DNA of 64,000 nucleotides from positions 248,001-312,000 of the forward strand of contig NZ_JIAD01000001.1 in NCBI RefSeq assembly GCF_000688015.1, in the 5' to 3' direction. Below are positions 38,370 through 46,285 of the stretch, in pieces. Position 1 is the stretch's first letter, and every line of letters begins with the position of its first letter. The DNA comes from Eubacterium sp. AB3007 (GTDB lineage Bacteria > Bacillota > Clostridia > Peptostreptococcales > Anaerovoracaceae). Under the pieces are notes generated by a model. It was not told the origin of the DNA. It saw nothing but the letters and a program-made list of their open reading frames with translations, and ran no database searches. A program made the translations under genes and the position numbers.

Positions 38370-39916
38370 ATACAGCAATAATTGAAAGACTGGACAAGGT
38401 AAAAATTGATGCCCCAGGATTTGATCGGAATGAGAAAATGGCAATTTTAAACAGTGCGTTTCATTCTTCGCTTTCTCTTGCCAAAGGTGTATTCGGTGTG
38501 ACAGAAATTGATAAGGGTAATGAACTTATCGAGAAACTGTCGCGCAATGAATTAGGTCATGTCAAAAAGGATTATTTTCAGGATGGAATCCTGACAAAAT
38601 CCAGAGAAAAGATAGCAGATAAAGCTTGGAAAGTGACTCGCTATGATGATAATGGAATTGCGTATCTCACAGAAACGTCTGTGAAAGGAAACGGAAATAC
38701 CATCGTGGCCCATTCCTTTGATTTGAAACCTAATACGGAGATAAAAAAAGGGAATTTCTCTGTGAAAACAGATGCAATGGGACGACCTATAAGTAACAAG
38801 ATTGTAGATCTTCAAATCTGTGAAGGCAGGGAACCGCTAAGTCAGCATTTGAGAGATGATTCTTACAGAGTGGGTGATCAACGTGGACACCTAATCGCAG
38901 ACATTTTTGGGGGACCTGCATCTAAAGAAAACATAGTGCCGCAACTTGGAGAGGTCAATCAGTCACAATTCAAAAGAGTAGAAAATCACATTAGAGAACT
39001 GAAGGAAGCAGGGCATACTGTTGATTACGAGGTAAAGTCAAATTACGTTGGTAAGGATCGCAGGCCCACGTCTGCTGAATTCAAAATAACAGTAGATGGG
39101 AAACCTTATAAATTGGATGGGGAGTTAAAGAGATTTAGGAAAATTTACAATGACGACTGGGACATAAAAGGTAAGGCTGTGGTTACAGCCAAAGAGGGTT
39201 TAACACGCATTCATAATACTGTGTCACCTCTACAGGAGAGAGTGTTACCTATGCATCAGCGTGGTTTCGAGCAGGGCAAAGAGGCGGCCAAATTAACGTT
39301 TGCTATTTCCACGGTTGATAATGCAGTTCAGTTTGCCTCTGGCGAAATCACTGCTGATGAGATGGTAGCAAACATTACTGAAGAAACCGCTGTTGCAGGT
39401 GCTGTTGGATATGGAACCGGTTTTATCAGTGAAGGCGTTGCAATGGGGATGAGAGCAACAGGCAACGAAATGATCCAATCGCTTGCGGGTACAGGGGTAC
39501 CCACTGCGGTAGTATTATTTGGTGTTCAATCTTATGAAGATATTCTTGATTATTCTACTGGAAAAATTGATGGGGCTGAACTCGCATATGATTTGGGCGA
39601 TAATGCAGCGCAGGTGGCTGGTGGAATGGTTGGGATGCAATATGGCGCTGCGATTGGAACAATGGTAGCTCCTGGAGTAGGAACCGTTGCTGGTGGCCTC
39701 GTTGGAGGCATGGTTGGCTGTGCAGTAGCATCAGGTGCATATAAAACTGCTGTCGAAATAGGATCAAGCACTGCAAGTGAATTAGGGAATAAAGCAGAAC
39801 AATTGGCAGGACAGACAATTGAATATGCGAAGGAGTATATGCCTGATAGCGTGGGTACAGTAAAGGCAGCAATTAACAACTTCTCCGCATCTAATAGCTT
39901 GCCATTTAGTTTCTGA
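38366..39916 (+). CDS. DNA/RNA non-specific endonuclease-domain protein with glycine-zipper C-terminus
   Basis: The product has 516 residues. Residues about 140-260 match the toxin-type non-specific endonuclease fold (Endonuclease_NS_2-like): RGHLIADIFGG with the catalytic His, then ENIVPQLGEVNQSQFK with the Asn metal ligand, and RPTSAEFKITVDGKPY. Residues about 335-360 and 412-458 are rich in Gly/Ala (AAQVAGGMVGMQYGAAIGTM, VGTVAGGLVGGMVG), a pattern of membrane-inserting or translocation segments. No signal peptide and no immunity gene are visible. It is translationally coupled to the ATPase, so it is probably its effector. Confidence 0.85.
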   Translation: MNTAIIERLDKVKIDAPGFDRNEKMAILNSAFHSSLSLAKGVFGVTEIDKGNELIEKLSRNELGHVKKDYFQDGILTKSREKIADKAWKVTRYDDNGIAYLTETSVKGNGNTIVAHSFDLKPNTEIKKGNFSVKTDAMGRPISNKIVDLQICEGREPLSQHLRDDSYRVGDQRGHLIADIFGGPASKENIVPQLGEVNQSQFKRVENHIRELKEAGHTVDYEVKSNYVGKDRRPTSAEFKITVDGKPYKLDGELKRFRKIYNDDWDIKGKAVVTAKEGLTRIHNTVSPLQERVLPMHQRGFEQGKEAAKLTFAISTVDNAVQFASGEITADEMVANITEETAVAGAVGYGTGFISEGVAMGMRATGNEMIQSLAGTGVPTAVVLFGVQSYEDILDYSTGKIDGAELAYDLGDNAAQVAGGMVGMQYGAAIGTMVAPGVGTVAGGLVGGMVGCAVASGAYKTAVEIGSSTASELGNKAEQLAGQTIEYAKEYMPDSVGTVKAAINNFSASNSLPFSF

Positions 39917-40046
39917 TTGCAGGTCGGTGATGCAGGTATAGTTTTTTAAATCCTTTTATATACTGGCTAGAATGTACCGTTCATGAAAATGCATGCTCCC
40001 TGGAATACCAGGGAAGGTCTTTCGGAAGAACTGAGTATTTCGCTCG

Positions 40047-40260
40047 CTATGATAATCCTAAGGCTGTAAGTCTCAGGATCTCGTGATACTTGGTCATAGT
40101 TGTGACCTCCGCATATTGAATTTACAGCCGTGGTGCATATTTTAATTATATGAGGCCGATTTCATGACCGGAAGGGTGATTTCCATTCCGTTAGAATGGT
40201 GATTTCCTCACGCCGGACAGGTGCGGGAAACCACACCGGAATACTCAAGTATTCAATTGC
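40047..40260 (-). mobile_element. Decayed IS21-type element end with istA start
   Basis: On the minus strand, GGAGGTCACAACT precedes ATG at 40097 and 16 codons MTKYHEILRLTALGLS, the usual start of IS21 IstA transposases, before a TAG. Upstream (40100-40260) short repeats of ATTTCATGACCGG/ATTTCC type resemble an IS21 end. The rest of the transposase is absent. 39917-40046 and 40261-40366 show nothing else recognisable. Confidence 0.55.
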
Positions 40261-40369
40261 CATATTAGTTCAGAGGTTTATTGAATATCATAATGATGTG
40301 GTCTTCTTGAAGTAGCCTTTTCTTCTAAGTTTTGCAGAAATATTGGGACATAGGGAATTGTCCAAAATG

Positions 40370-40722
40370 ATGAGACCGCACAACAAAGATCTTCAGACAG
40401 CGGATAATCGCATAGCGGCTCTTTAGAAAGAGAAGGAAGAGAAAGAGGCTGCGAAAAAGGCTGAGAAAGAAGCGAAGGCAAAGGCGAAAAAGGCCAAAGA
40501 AGAGGCAAAAAAAGCTGCTGAAGAAAAGACCAAGAAAAAAGCAAAAAAGAAAGCAAAGAAGAAAAAAGAGAAAGATGGTTGAATGAAACTGTATATATCA
40601 CTCCTACTGGAAAGCATTACCATTCTTTAGGGTGCAGTACAACAACCAATGCTTATGCTGTGCCCCGAAAAGCGGCTCTTGAAAGAGGGCTATCTCCCTG
40701 TGGCAGGTGCAACCCTGATTAA
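40370..40722 (+). pseudogene. Lys/Ala/Glu-rich protein with C-terminal Cys-rich domain, broken by a stop and a frameshift
   Basis: Frame 40370 reads NKDLQTADNRIAAL, an in-frame TAG (40424), then a lysine/alanine/glutamate-rich stretch to 40582. After a frame change, 40591-40722 reads VYITPTGKHYHSLGC and then SPCGRCNPD, the zinc-ribbon-like tail seen at the C-terminus of various surface or nuclease proteins. With one base change and one indel the two would join into a single protein end. Confidence 0.65.
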
Positions 40723-40766
40723 GAGGAACCTGACTAGAATTATATGAGGGAATCACAGAGGCAATA

Positions 40767-41057
40767 GTGGGAGCACCAGGCTTTGTGCAGGGAGGAGATA
40801 GGAAGTACGACAGCATAACCGAGATCGACATCCACGGCATGCGGCCGGAGGAGGCCGTGAAGGCTTTGTGCCGGATCATCGAGGAGGCGCCGGAGCACGT
40901 CTATCGGATCCGCGTGATCCATGGGTCCCGCAGGGGGAATGCTTTGCAGCGGGCCATCTATGATGAGTTCGACTATTTCCATACCTCGGACAGGGTGCTC
41001 CGAATGGAAGGAGGGAGCAGCCCGGGGATCACGGAGATCGTGCTGAGGGAGTGGTAG
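40767..41057 (+). CDS. Smr-domain protein, copy 1 (usual start codon lost)
   Basis: The product shows the Smr core DIHGM, RIRVIHG and a late GITEIVL. Smr domains are small nucleases or nicking modules also found at the MutS2 C-terminus. In the other two copies the gene starts with ATGAAGTACGAC after GGAGGAGAT; here that ATG is AGG (40800-40802), leaving GTG 40767 as the only start that keeps the DIHG motif. The nucleotide sequence is nearly identical to copy 2 (43746) and, for its first half, copy 3 (46151). Confidence 0.7.
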   Translation: MGAPGFVQGGDRKYDSITEIDIHGMRPEEAVKALCRIIEEAPEHVYRIRVIHGSRRGNALQRAIYDEFDYFHTSDRVLRMEGGSSPGITEIVLREW

Positions 41058-41110
41058 AGGGAACGATGAAATTGAAAAGGATGTGTCGTAAACGAGAAAG
41101 GGAATGATAA

Positions 41111-42187
41111 ATGAGCATTGAACACACAGTATGGTCTCTGGACGAGAAAGCACCGCTGATGAGTGCGGAATTAAGGAATGAGGAAGAACTGGAAACTCTT
41201 CTTCTAGATAATATAGAGATCCTGAACAATAGCTGGCTGGTGATCGGACATCAGGTCACGACTAATGCCGGTAAGCGTATTGATATTCTGTGCCTGGATC
41301 ACGATGGAGATCTGGTTATCGTGGAATTGAAGAAGGATATGACTCCCAGAGATGTAACGGCACAGGTCATTGACTATGCTGCGAGTGTTTCAGCAATGAC
41401 GGTTGAAGAGATTGCGCAACTGTATCTGAAGCACTCTGCAGGGGTAAAGAATCTGGATGTTGCTTATAAAGAAAAATATGGCAAGGCATTGGATGCAGAG
41501 AACGTCAATCAGCATGTGAAGATGGTGATTGTCGCTACCCAAATGGACAGAAGTACGGAAAGAATTATATCCTTCCTCAGAGACACTTATCAGGTAGACA
41601 TCAATATATTGTTCTTTCAAGTTTTCCAGTGTGGTGAGCAAAGAATCATCAGTCGAGCATGGTTCCGCGAAGATGTTGAGGATGTGATTCCGTCGAAAAC
41701 GAGCACCAAGAATCCATGGAATGGGGAGTATTATGTTTCCTTTGGGATAGACGATGAATTTCGGAACTGGGAGGATGCTGTTCAATATGGTTTTGTTTCT
41801 GCCGGTGGTGGTGAATGGTACTCGAATACACTGGGAATGCTTTCTCCGGGAGACCGTGTCTGGGTCAACATTCCCCATACAGGCTATGTGGGTGTAGGGA
41901 TTGTGATGGATGAAGTGCAGCAGGCGAAAGACGTTAGTTTTGTGGTAGAGGGCGAAGAAAAGAATATGAGGGAGCTGCCTTTGAAGGGTGATTACTTCTA
42001 CAGTGAAGACACCCCGGAGAAGGCGGAATATGTAGTTAAGGTGCGGTGGATCAGAACTGTGCCGGAAGCAGGTGCTATCAGAGAACTGGGATTCTTCGGA
42101 AATCAGAATTCTGTTTGCAGGCCTTTGACTGAGAAGTGGGAGTTTACGGTTGAGCGATTGAAGAAGTATTGGGGGATAGGGGACTGA
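41111..42187 (+). CDS. NucS-like PD-(D/E)XK nuclease with C-terminal PUA/EVE-like domain
   Basis: The product has 358 residues. The N-terminal half carries a PD-(D/E)XK core: E26/E27, D58 (RIDILCL), E72 and K74 (VIVELKK), as in the DUF91/NucS endonuclease family. The C-terminal half (YGFVSAGGGEWYSN, LSPGDRVWVNIPHTGYVGVG) resembles an EVE/PUA-type domain that can bind modified bases or RNA. A nuclease guided by base modification is a plausible inference. AAGGGAATG lies before the ATG. It follows Smr copy 1 by 53 bases and runs into the 42206 gene. Confidence 0.82.
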   Translation: MSIEHTVWSLDEKAPLMSAELRNEEELETLLLDNIEILNNSWLVIGHQVTTNAGKRIDILCLDHDGDLVIVELKKDMTPRDVTAQVIDYAASVSAMTVEEIAQLYLKHSAGVKNLDVAYKEKYGKALDAENVNQHVKMVIVATQMDRSTERIISFLRDTYQVDINILFFQVFQCGEQRIISRAWFREDVEDVIPSKTSTKNPWNGEYYVSFGIDDEFRNWEDAVQYGFVSAGGGEWYSNTLGMLSPGDRVWVNIPHTGYVGVGIVMDEVQQAKDVSFVVEGEEKNMRELPLKGDYFYSEDTPEKAEYVVKVRWIRTVPEAGAIRELGFFGNQNSVCRPLTEKWEFTVERLKKYWGIGD

Positions 42188-42205
42188 AGGAGAAAGGTGA
42201 AAGCA

Positions 42206-43369
42206 ATGAGAATGAATGAGAAAGAGCAGATAATCAGACTCGACTACTATCCGTCTATTACAGAGGAAGAAATAAGATCAAATGATTACATGAAAGTCCC
42301 ATTTGCTGAACTGGAGGCATTAGGGGTGGCGTTTGGGTCATTGCCAAATGCCTTTCGCACAGCAACGCAGAACGTACAGGTTGCAGGGTTGTTTCAGGCG
42401 AAGATTCCTGTCGGAACACATATGGTCGCAGCAAATAACGGATCAGGATTACTGGGAGCGTGTTTTGATTCTGGGAATCATCTTGTGGGACAGGCACGGT
42501 TTACCCCGGTAGACACTGTGCAACAAGTTACAACTCTACCTTATAATCCATCGATGATTTTTGCGGCTGCGATGTTGATGAGGATTGAACATAAGCTGGA
42601 TTCGATTCAGGAAACACAGAGCAGAATAATAGGCTTTCTTAATAATGATAAAGCGTCGAAACTGGAAGGAGATCTGAAGACCCTTACAGCTCTCGCCAAT
42701 GAGTATAAATACAACTGGGACAGTGAAACCTATAGAATAAACAAGCACAAGGAAGCCGGAGACATCAAACGTTCAGCAAGACAGAAGATTTTGTTCTATC
42801 GGAAGGAAATTGCTGATTTGCTGAACAAGCACGAGCCGATCAAGAAATCCAGCATGATAGAAAAACGAGTGAAAGAGGTGCACAGGAATCTCATGTATTA
42901 TAGACTGGCAGTGTATGTTTTTGCATTCTCCTCGTTCCTCGAGGCATTGTTTTTGGACAAGCGATCCTCGGAGTATTTATATAGTGTTGCTTCAGAGATT
43001 GAAGAGTTGTCATATGAATACAGATTGTTCTACACTGATGTTTATAATAAACTTGAGAAGTTAGTTGATACAACAGTGGAGTCCTATGTTCTGGATGGAA
43101 CTGCGAACTTCAGCAAAAATGTGGGACACGCAATGGCTAAGGTGCCGCTCGTAAAGAAGACTCCCCTTGATGATTCTCTTATCAAAGCAGGACGAAAACT
43201 CGACAAATTGAATGATAAGAAAAGTGACGAATTGATGGATATTTTCAAAGGCAGCAGAAGTAGTGGCGTCAAACAATTTGTGGATGGTGTCAGGGAAATG
43301 GATGATATTTTCAACAAGCCTAAACTGATGCTGATAGATGACGAGGCGGTGTATCTGAAAACGTATTAG
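42206..43369 (+). CDS. Unknown protein paired with the NucS-like nuclease
   Basis: The 387-residue protein has an N-terminal beta-rich part (FAELEALGVAFGSLP, VAGLFQAKIPVG) and a long helical remainder with coiled-coil character (MRIEHKLDSIQETQSRI and the region after). No catalytic motif or clear membrane segment is seen. It starts 18 bases after the nuclease stop; ATG 42206 follows AAAGG, with GTG 42197 and ATG 42212 as alternatives. The spacing suggests that the two act together. AT-rich like the nuclease gene. Confidence 0.7.
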   Translation: MRMNEKEQIIRLDYYPSITEEEIRSNDYMKVPFAELEALGVAFGSLPNAFRTATQNVQVAGLFQAKIPVGTHMVAANNGSGLLGACFDSGNHLVGQARFTPVDTVQQVTTLPYNPSMIFAAAMLMRIEHKLDSIQETQSRIIGFLNNDKASKLEGDLKTLTALANEYKYNWDSETYRINKHKEAGDIKRSARQKILFYRKEIADLLNKHEPIKKSSMIEKRVKEVHRNLMYYRLAVYVFAFSSFLEALFLDKRSSEYLYSVASEIEELSYEYRLFYTDVYNKLEKLVDTTVESYVLDGTANFSKNVGHAMAKVPLVKKTPLDDSLIKAGRKLDKLNDKKSDELMDIFKGSRSSGVKQFVDGVREMDDIFNKPKLMLIDDEAVYLKTY

Positions 43370-43385
43370 GAATTTTAGGGAGGGG

Positions 43386-43565
43386 AGAATCACACAGTTA
43401 GTTGAACTATTTAAGAAATATCGATATGATTATGTTTTTAATCGGAGAACTGTGGCAGACACATTTGGAATCGTTGAAAATTCAGCATCTGTGGTAAATA
43501 AGAAATGTGTTGATATTGGGGTGATGGAGAAAAGATCAAAAATGATGAGTGTCGTTTTTTTATAA
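43386..43565 (+). pseudogene. Winged-helix fragment
   Basis: Sixty codons read RITQLVELFKKYRYDYVF and TVADTFGIVENSASVVN then KKCVDIGVMEK, typical of the C-terminal winged helix of Fic-type or similar proteins. There is no start or upstream domain. It is a 3' gene remnant. Confidence 0.5.
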
Positions 43566-43612
43566 TAATGAGATGGACAGAGATTGAAATTTCAATGGAG
43601 ATAGAAGGAGTA

Positions 43613-43702
43613 TCAACTTGAAGGACTTGGTTTCAACTTTCAATTGAGAGTTTCAACTTTTGAGGTAGAAACTTCAACTTTGTCATAAGAGTGTTGAAGT
43701 TT
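43613..43702. repeat. Phased TTCAACTT repeats upstream of Smr copy 2
   Basis: CAACTT cores lie at about 43614, 43634, 43654 and 43675 with 20-21-bp spacing, followed by an inverted GTTGAAGTTT at 43693. Two helical turns per step suggest a cooperative protein-binding site. GTTGAAGTTT also precedes Smr copy 3. Confidence 0.6.
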
Positions 43703-43745
43703 TGGAGACTGTATGGGAGCACCAAGCTTTGTGCAGGGAGGAGAT

Positions 43746-44003
43746 ATGAAGTACGACAGCATAACCGAGATCGACATCCACGGCATGCGGACGGAGGAGG
43801 CCGTGAAGGCTTTGTGCCGGATCATTGAGGAGGCGCCGGAGCACGTCTATCGGATTCGCGTGATCCATGGGTATCGCAGGGGGAATGCTTTGCAGCGGGC
43901 CATCTATGATGAGTTCGACTATTTCCATACCTCGGACAGGGTGCTCCGTATGGAAGGCGGGAGCAACCCGGGGATCACGGAGATCGTGCTCCGGGAGTGG
44001 TAG
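43746..44003 (+). CDS. Smr-domain protein, copy 2 (intact)
   Basis: The 85-residue single Smr domain shows SITEIDIHGM, RVIHGYRRG and GITEIVLREW. ATG 43746 follows GGAGGAGAT directly; an in-frame ATG at 43713 is an alternative, but in copy 3 the corresponding ATG is out of frame. It is the best-preserved of three near-identical copies within 6 kb. Smr domains cut or nick branched DNA or mRNA. Cargo after it: flavodoxin, Fic and UPF0158-like genes. Confidence 0.82.
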   Translation: MKYDSITEIDIHGMRTEEAVKALCRIIEEAPEHVYRIRVIHGYRRGNALQRAIYDEFDYFHTSDRVLRMEGGSNPGITEIVLREW

Positions 44004-44074
44004 ATGGATGCGATATGAATCAAATTGGGAAGAGAAGGTGTTCGGGAGGATGAATAGAAAGGATAGATTTGGCT

Positions 44075-44548
44075 ATGAGAACATTAGTAGTATATTTCAG
44101 CGTATCAGGGAACACTGCGGAGGTGGCGCGGGCACTGGCACAGGTCACCGATGCGGATCTGTTTGAGATCGTGCCGGAGAGGCCGTACACGGCCGCGGAC
44201 GTCAACTGGAAGAATCCGCTGGCCAGATGCAACAAAGAAAAGTTTGGCAGGAAGGACGTACCGGTTGCTGAGAGCATCGATGGCTTCGACCGGTATGATG
44301 TCGTGCTCATCGGGTTTCCCATCTGGTACGGAGCGGCGCCCAATGTGGTGAATTCCTTTGCCAAAGGCTATGACTGGAAGGGTAAACAGATCGGCATCTT
44401 CGCGACCTCCGGCGGCAGCGGGATCGGCAAGACTGCGGCCAGGCTGCAGCCTTATGTGGAGGGGGCCGAGATCGTGGACGCGCGGGTGAACCTGCCTTTG
44501 GATGCGGGGAGTCTGAAGGAATGGGCAGACAAGATAGGCTTGCGGTAA
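44075..44548 (+). CDS. Flavodoxin
   Basis: The 157-residue protein has the classical FMN phosphate loop VVYFSVSGNTAEVA and the second loop GFPIWYGAAPNVV. It is a small cytosolic electron carrier or flavin reductase. ATG 44075 is chosen; TTG 44069, closer to AAAGGA, would add two residues. GC content is similar to the housekeeping genes, unlike the Fic gene that follows. Confidence 0.88.
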   Translation: MRTLVVYFSVSGNTAEVARALAQVTDADLFEIVPERPYTAADVNWKNPLARCNKEKFGRKDVPVAESIDGFDRYDVVLIGFPIWYGAAPNVVNSFAKGYDWKGKQIGIFATSGGSGIGKTAARLQPYVEGAEIVDARVNLPLDAGSLKEWADKIGLR

Positions 44549-44602
44549 AGGACGGACAGGAGACCGTGGACAAGAGAGGGAAGGGAAAGGAGACATTTTG
44601 TT

Positions 44603-45586
44603 ATGAGTGACTATAAGCCACCATTTGAAATGACGGAAACAATTGCAAATCTGACGGCAGAAATCGCTGAACTTGCAGGTGAGATATCTGTCTATGAGGG
44701 ATTGACAACAAATCCGAAACTGCGGAGAGAGAATCGCATCAGAACGATTCATTCTTCCCTTGCCATTGAACAGAATACATTGACGATTGACCAGGTGACC
44801 GACGTTATTAACGGGAAGCGAGTCCTTGCTCCGCCTGCAGATATTAAGGAGGTCCAGAATGCATATGAAATATATGACAGGCTGGATGATCTGAATCCGC
44901 TGTCCATGGAGGATCTGCTTCTGGCTCATGAAGTAATGATGAAGGATTTGATCAAGGAGGCAGGAAGATTTCGGTCAAAGAATGCAGGTGTTTATGATGA
45001 AGAAACCCTGGTACATGCCGGAACTCCGGCAAATTACGTTCCAGAAGTTATGGACAACCTGTTTGACTGGCTGAAGAAGAGCACTTTGCATTCTATTATC
45101 AAAGCCTGCATTTTTCACTATGAATTTGAATTCATTCATCCATTTGCAGATGGAAATGGTAGAATCGGAAGACTCTGGCACACGCTGATTCTATCAAAGT
45201 GGAAACCATTTTTTGCCTGGGTGCCGATTGAGTCATTGATCCATGATAGCCAGCAGGAGTATTACGATGCTTTGGGGAAGGCGAATAACTGCGACAATAT
45301 TAATCCGTTTGTTGAGTATATGCTGCGGTTGCTCAAGGATGCTTTGCTTGAAATTAAGGCGGCAACTCAGGGTGTCGGAGATAATGTCGGAGATAATGTC
45401 GGAGATAATGAAAAGCAATTGTTGAAGCTTTTGCGGGATAACCCGAAACTCAGCGCGGCAAAAGCAGCAGAACAGATCGGATTGTCCAGCCGGCAAGTTG
45501 AGCGTATTATCAAGAAGTTTAAGGATAGAGGGAAATTAGTCAGACATGGATCTGACCATGGTGGATATTGGGAAGTAGTAGAGTGA
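44603..45586 (+). CDS. Fic-family protein, class II (N-terminal inhibitory helix)
   Basis: The 327-residue protein has the complete catalytic motif HPFADGNGRIGR with H179, so it should transfer AMP (or another phosphate-containing group) to proteins. The inhibitory motif SSLAIEQN (residues 51-58) keeps such enzymes off until relieved. A C-terminal winged helix (SAAKAAEQIGLSSRQVERI) suggests DNA binding or autoregulation. Between them is a 12-bp tandem repeat giving VGDN three times (45377-45412), prone to length change. AAGGAG lies upstream of the ATG. Confidence 0.92.
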   Translation: MSDYKPPFEMTETIANLTAEIAELAGEISVYEGLTTNPKLRRENRIRTIHSSLAIEQNTLTIDQVTDVINGKRVLAPPADIKEVQNAYEIYDRLDDLNPLSMEDLLLAHEVMMKDLIKEAGRFRSKNAGVYDEETLVHAGTPANYVPEVMDNLFDWLKKSTLHSIIKACIFHYEFEFIHPFADGNGRIGRLWHTLILSKWKPFFAWVPIESLIHDSQQEYYDALGKANNCDNINPFVEYMLRLLKDALLEIKAATQGVGDNVGDNVGDNEKQLLKLLRDNPKLSAAKAAEQIGLSSRQVERIIKKFKDRGKLVRHGSDHGGYWEVVE

Positions 45587-45590
45587 GAAA

Positions 45591-46058
45591 ATGAGTGTGA
45601 AAAAAATCAGACTTCCCAGTCTTGCAGATGCTTTTGAGGAGTCATTTGATGGTTGGGAGCAGTATTTGAACAAAGATACAGGGAGGATCATTGCTGTACC
45701 AGAAAGCAAGGGGATATGTGATGATCCTGATGAGTGGGAAGAAATCATTTCCATGATTGAGGAAGGAGAGCAGTTTGTTCGGTTGCCAAACCAATATGAG
45801 ATCAACGAATATCGCATCATGGAGGAATTTGCTGATTTTGCAGGAGGCGGTTTGAAATACGTTTCAAAAGAGCAAGCCAGTGAAATTGGACACAAACTAT
45901 ACGAAGCACTTCAAGGGCGTGGTGCCTTCCGCAGATTCAAAAACACCCTGAACCATTATGGAATCGCTGACGAGTATTATGCGTATCGGCATATATATTA
46001 TGTGGAGCTTGCAAAGGAATGGTGTCAGGATCACGAGATCGGTTTTGTCAGGGAGTAG
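45591..46058 (+). CDS. UPF0158-like protein
   Basis: The 155-residue protein shows GRIIAVPE, YEINEYRIMEEFA and FRRFKNTLNHYGI, the pattern of the uncharacterised UPF0158 family (from memory). It has no membrane segment and starts four bases after the Fic stop, suggesting co-expression with it. Its function is unknown. Confidence 0.75.
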   Translation: MSVKKIRLPSLADAFEESFDGWEQYLNKDTGRIIAVPESKGICDDPDEWEEIISMIEEGEQFVRLPNQYEINEYRIMEEFADFAGGGLKYVSKEQASEIGHKLYEALQGRGAFRRFKNTLNHYGIADEYYAYRHIYYVELAKEWCQDHEIGFVRE

Positions 46059-46150
46059 GGGATCTGCTTCTATAAGAGCAGTAAACCACAGATAAGTTGA
46101 AGTTTCGGAGACTGTATGGGAGCACCAGGCTTTGTACAGGGGGTAGAGAG

Positions 46151-46285
46151 ATGAAGTACGACAGCATAACTGAGATCGATATCCACGGCATGCAGGCGGA
46201 GGAAGCCGTGAAGGCTTTGGACCGGATCATTGAGGAGGCGCCGGAGCACGTCTATCGGATCCGCGTGATCCATGGGGGTTCATGA
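46151..46285 (+). CDS. Smr-domain protein, copy 3 (C-terminally truncated)
   Basis: It starts MKYDSITEIDIHGM after GGGGGTAGAGAG and matches copies 1 and 2 up to RIRVIHG, then ends with GS and TGA. The second half of the domain is missing. The stop overlaps the start of the next ATPase gene (ATGA, 46282-46285), so the truncated Smr ORF may serve as a leader for coupled translation. Whether it is functional is doubtful. Confidence 0.65.
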   Translation: MKYDSITEIDIHGMQAEEAVKALDRIIEEAPEHVYRIRVIHGGS

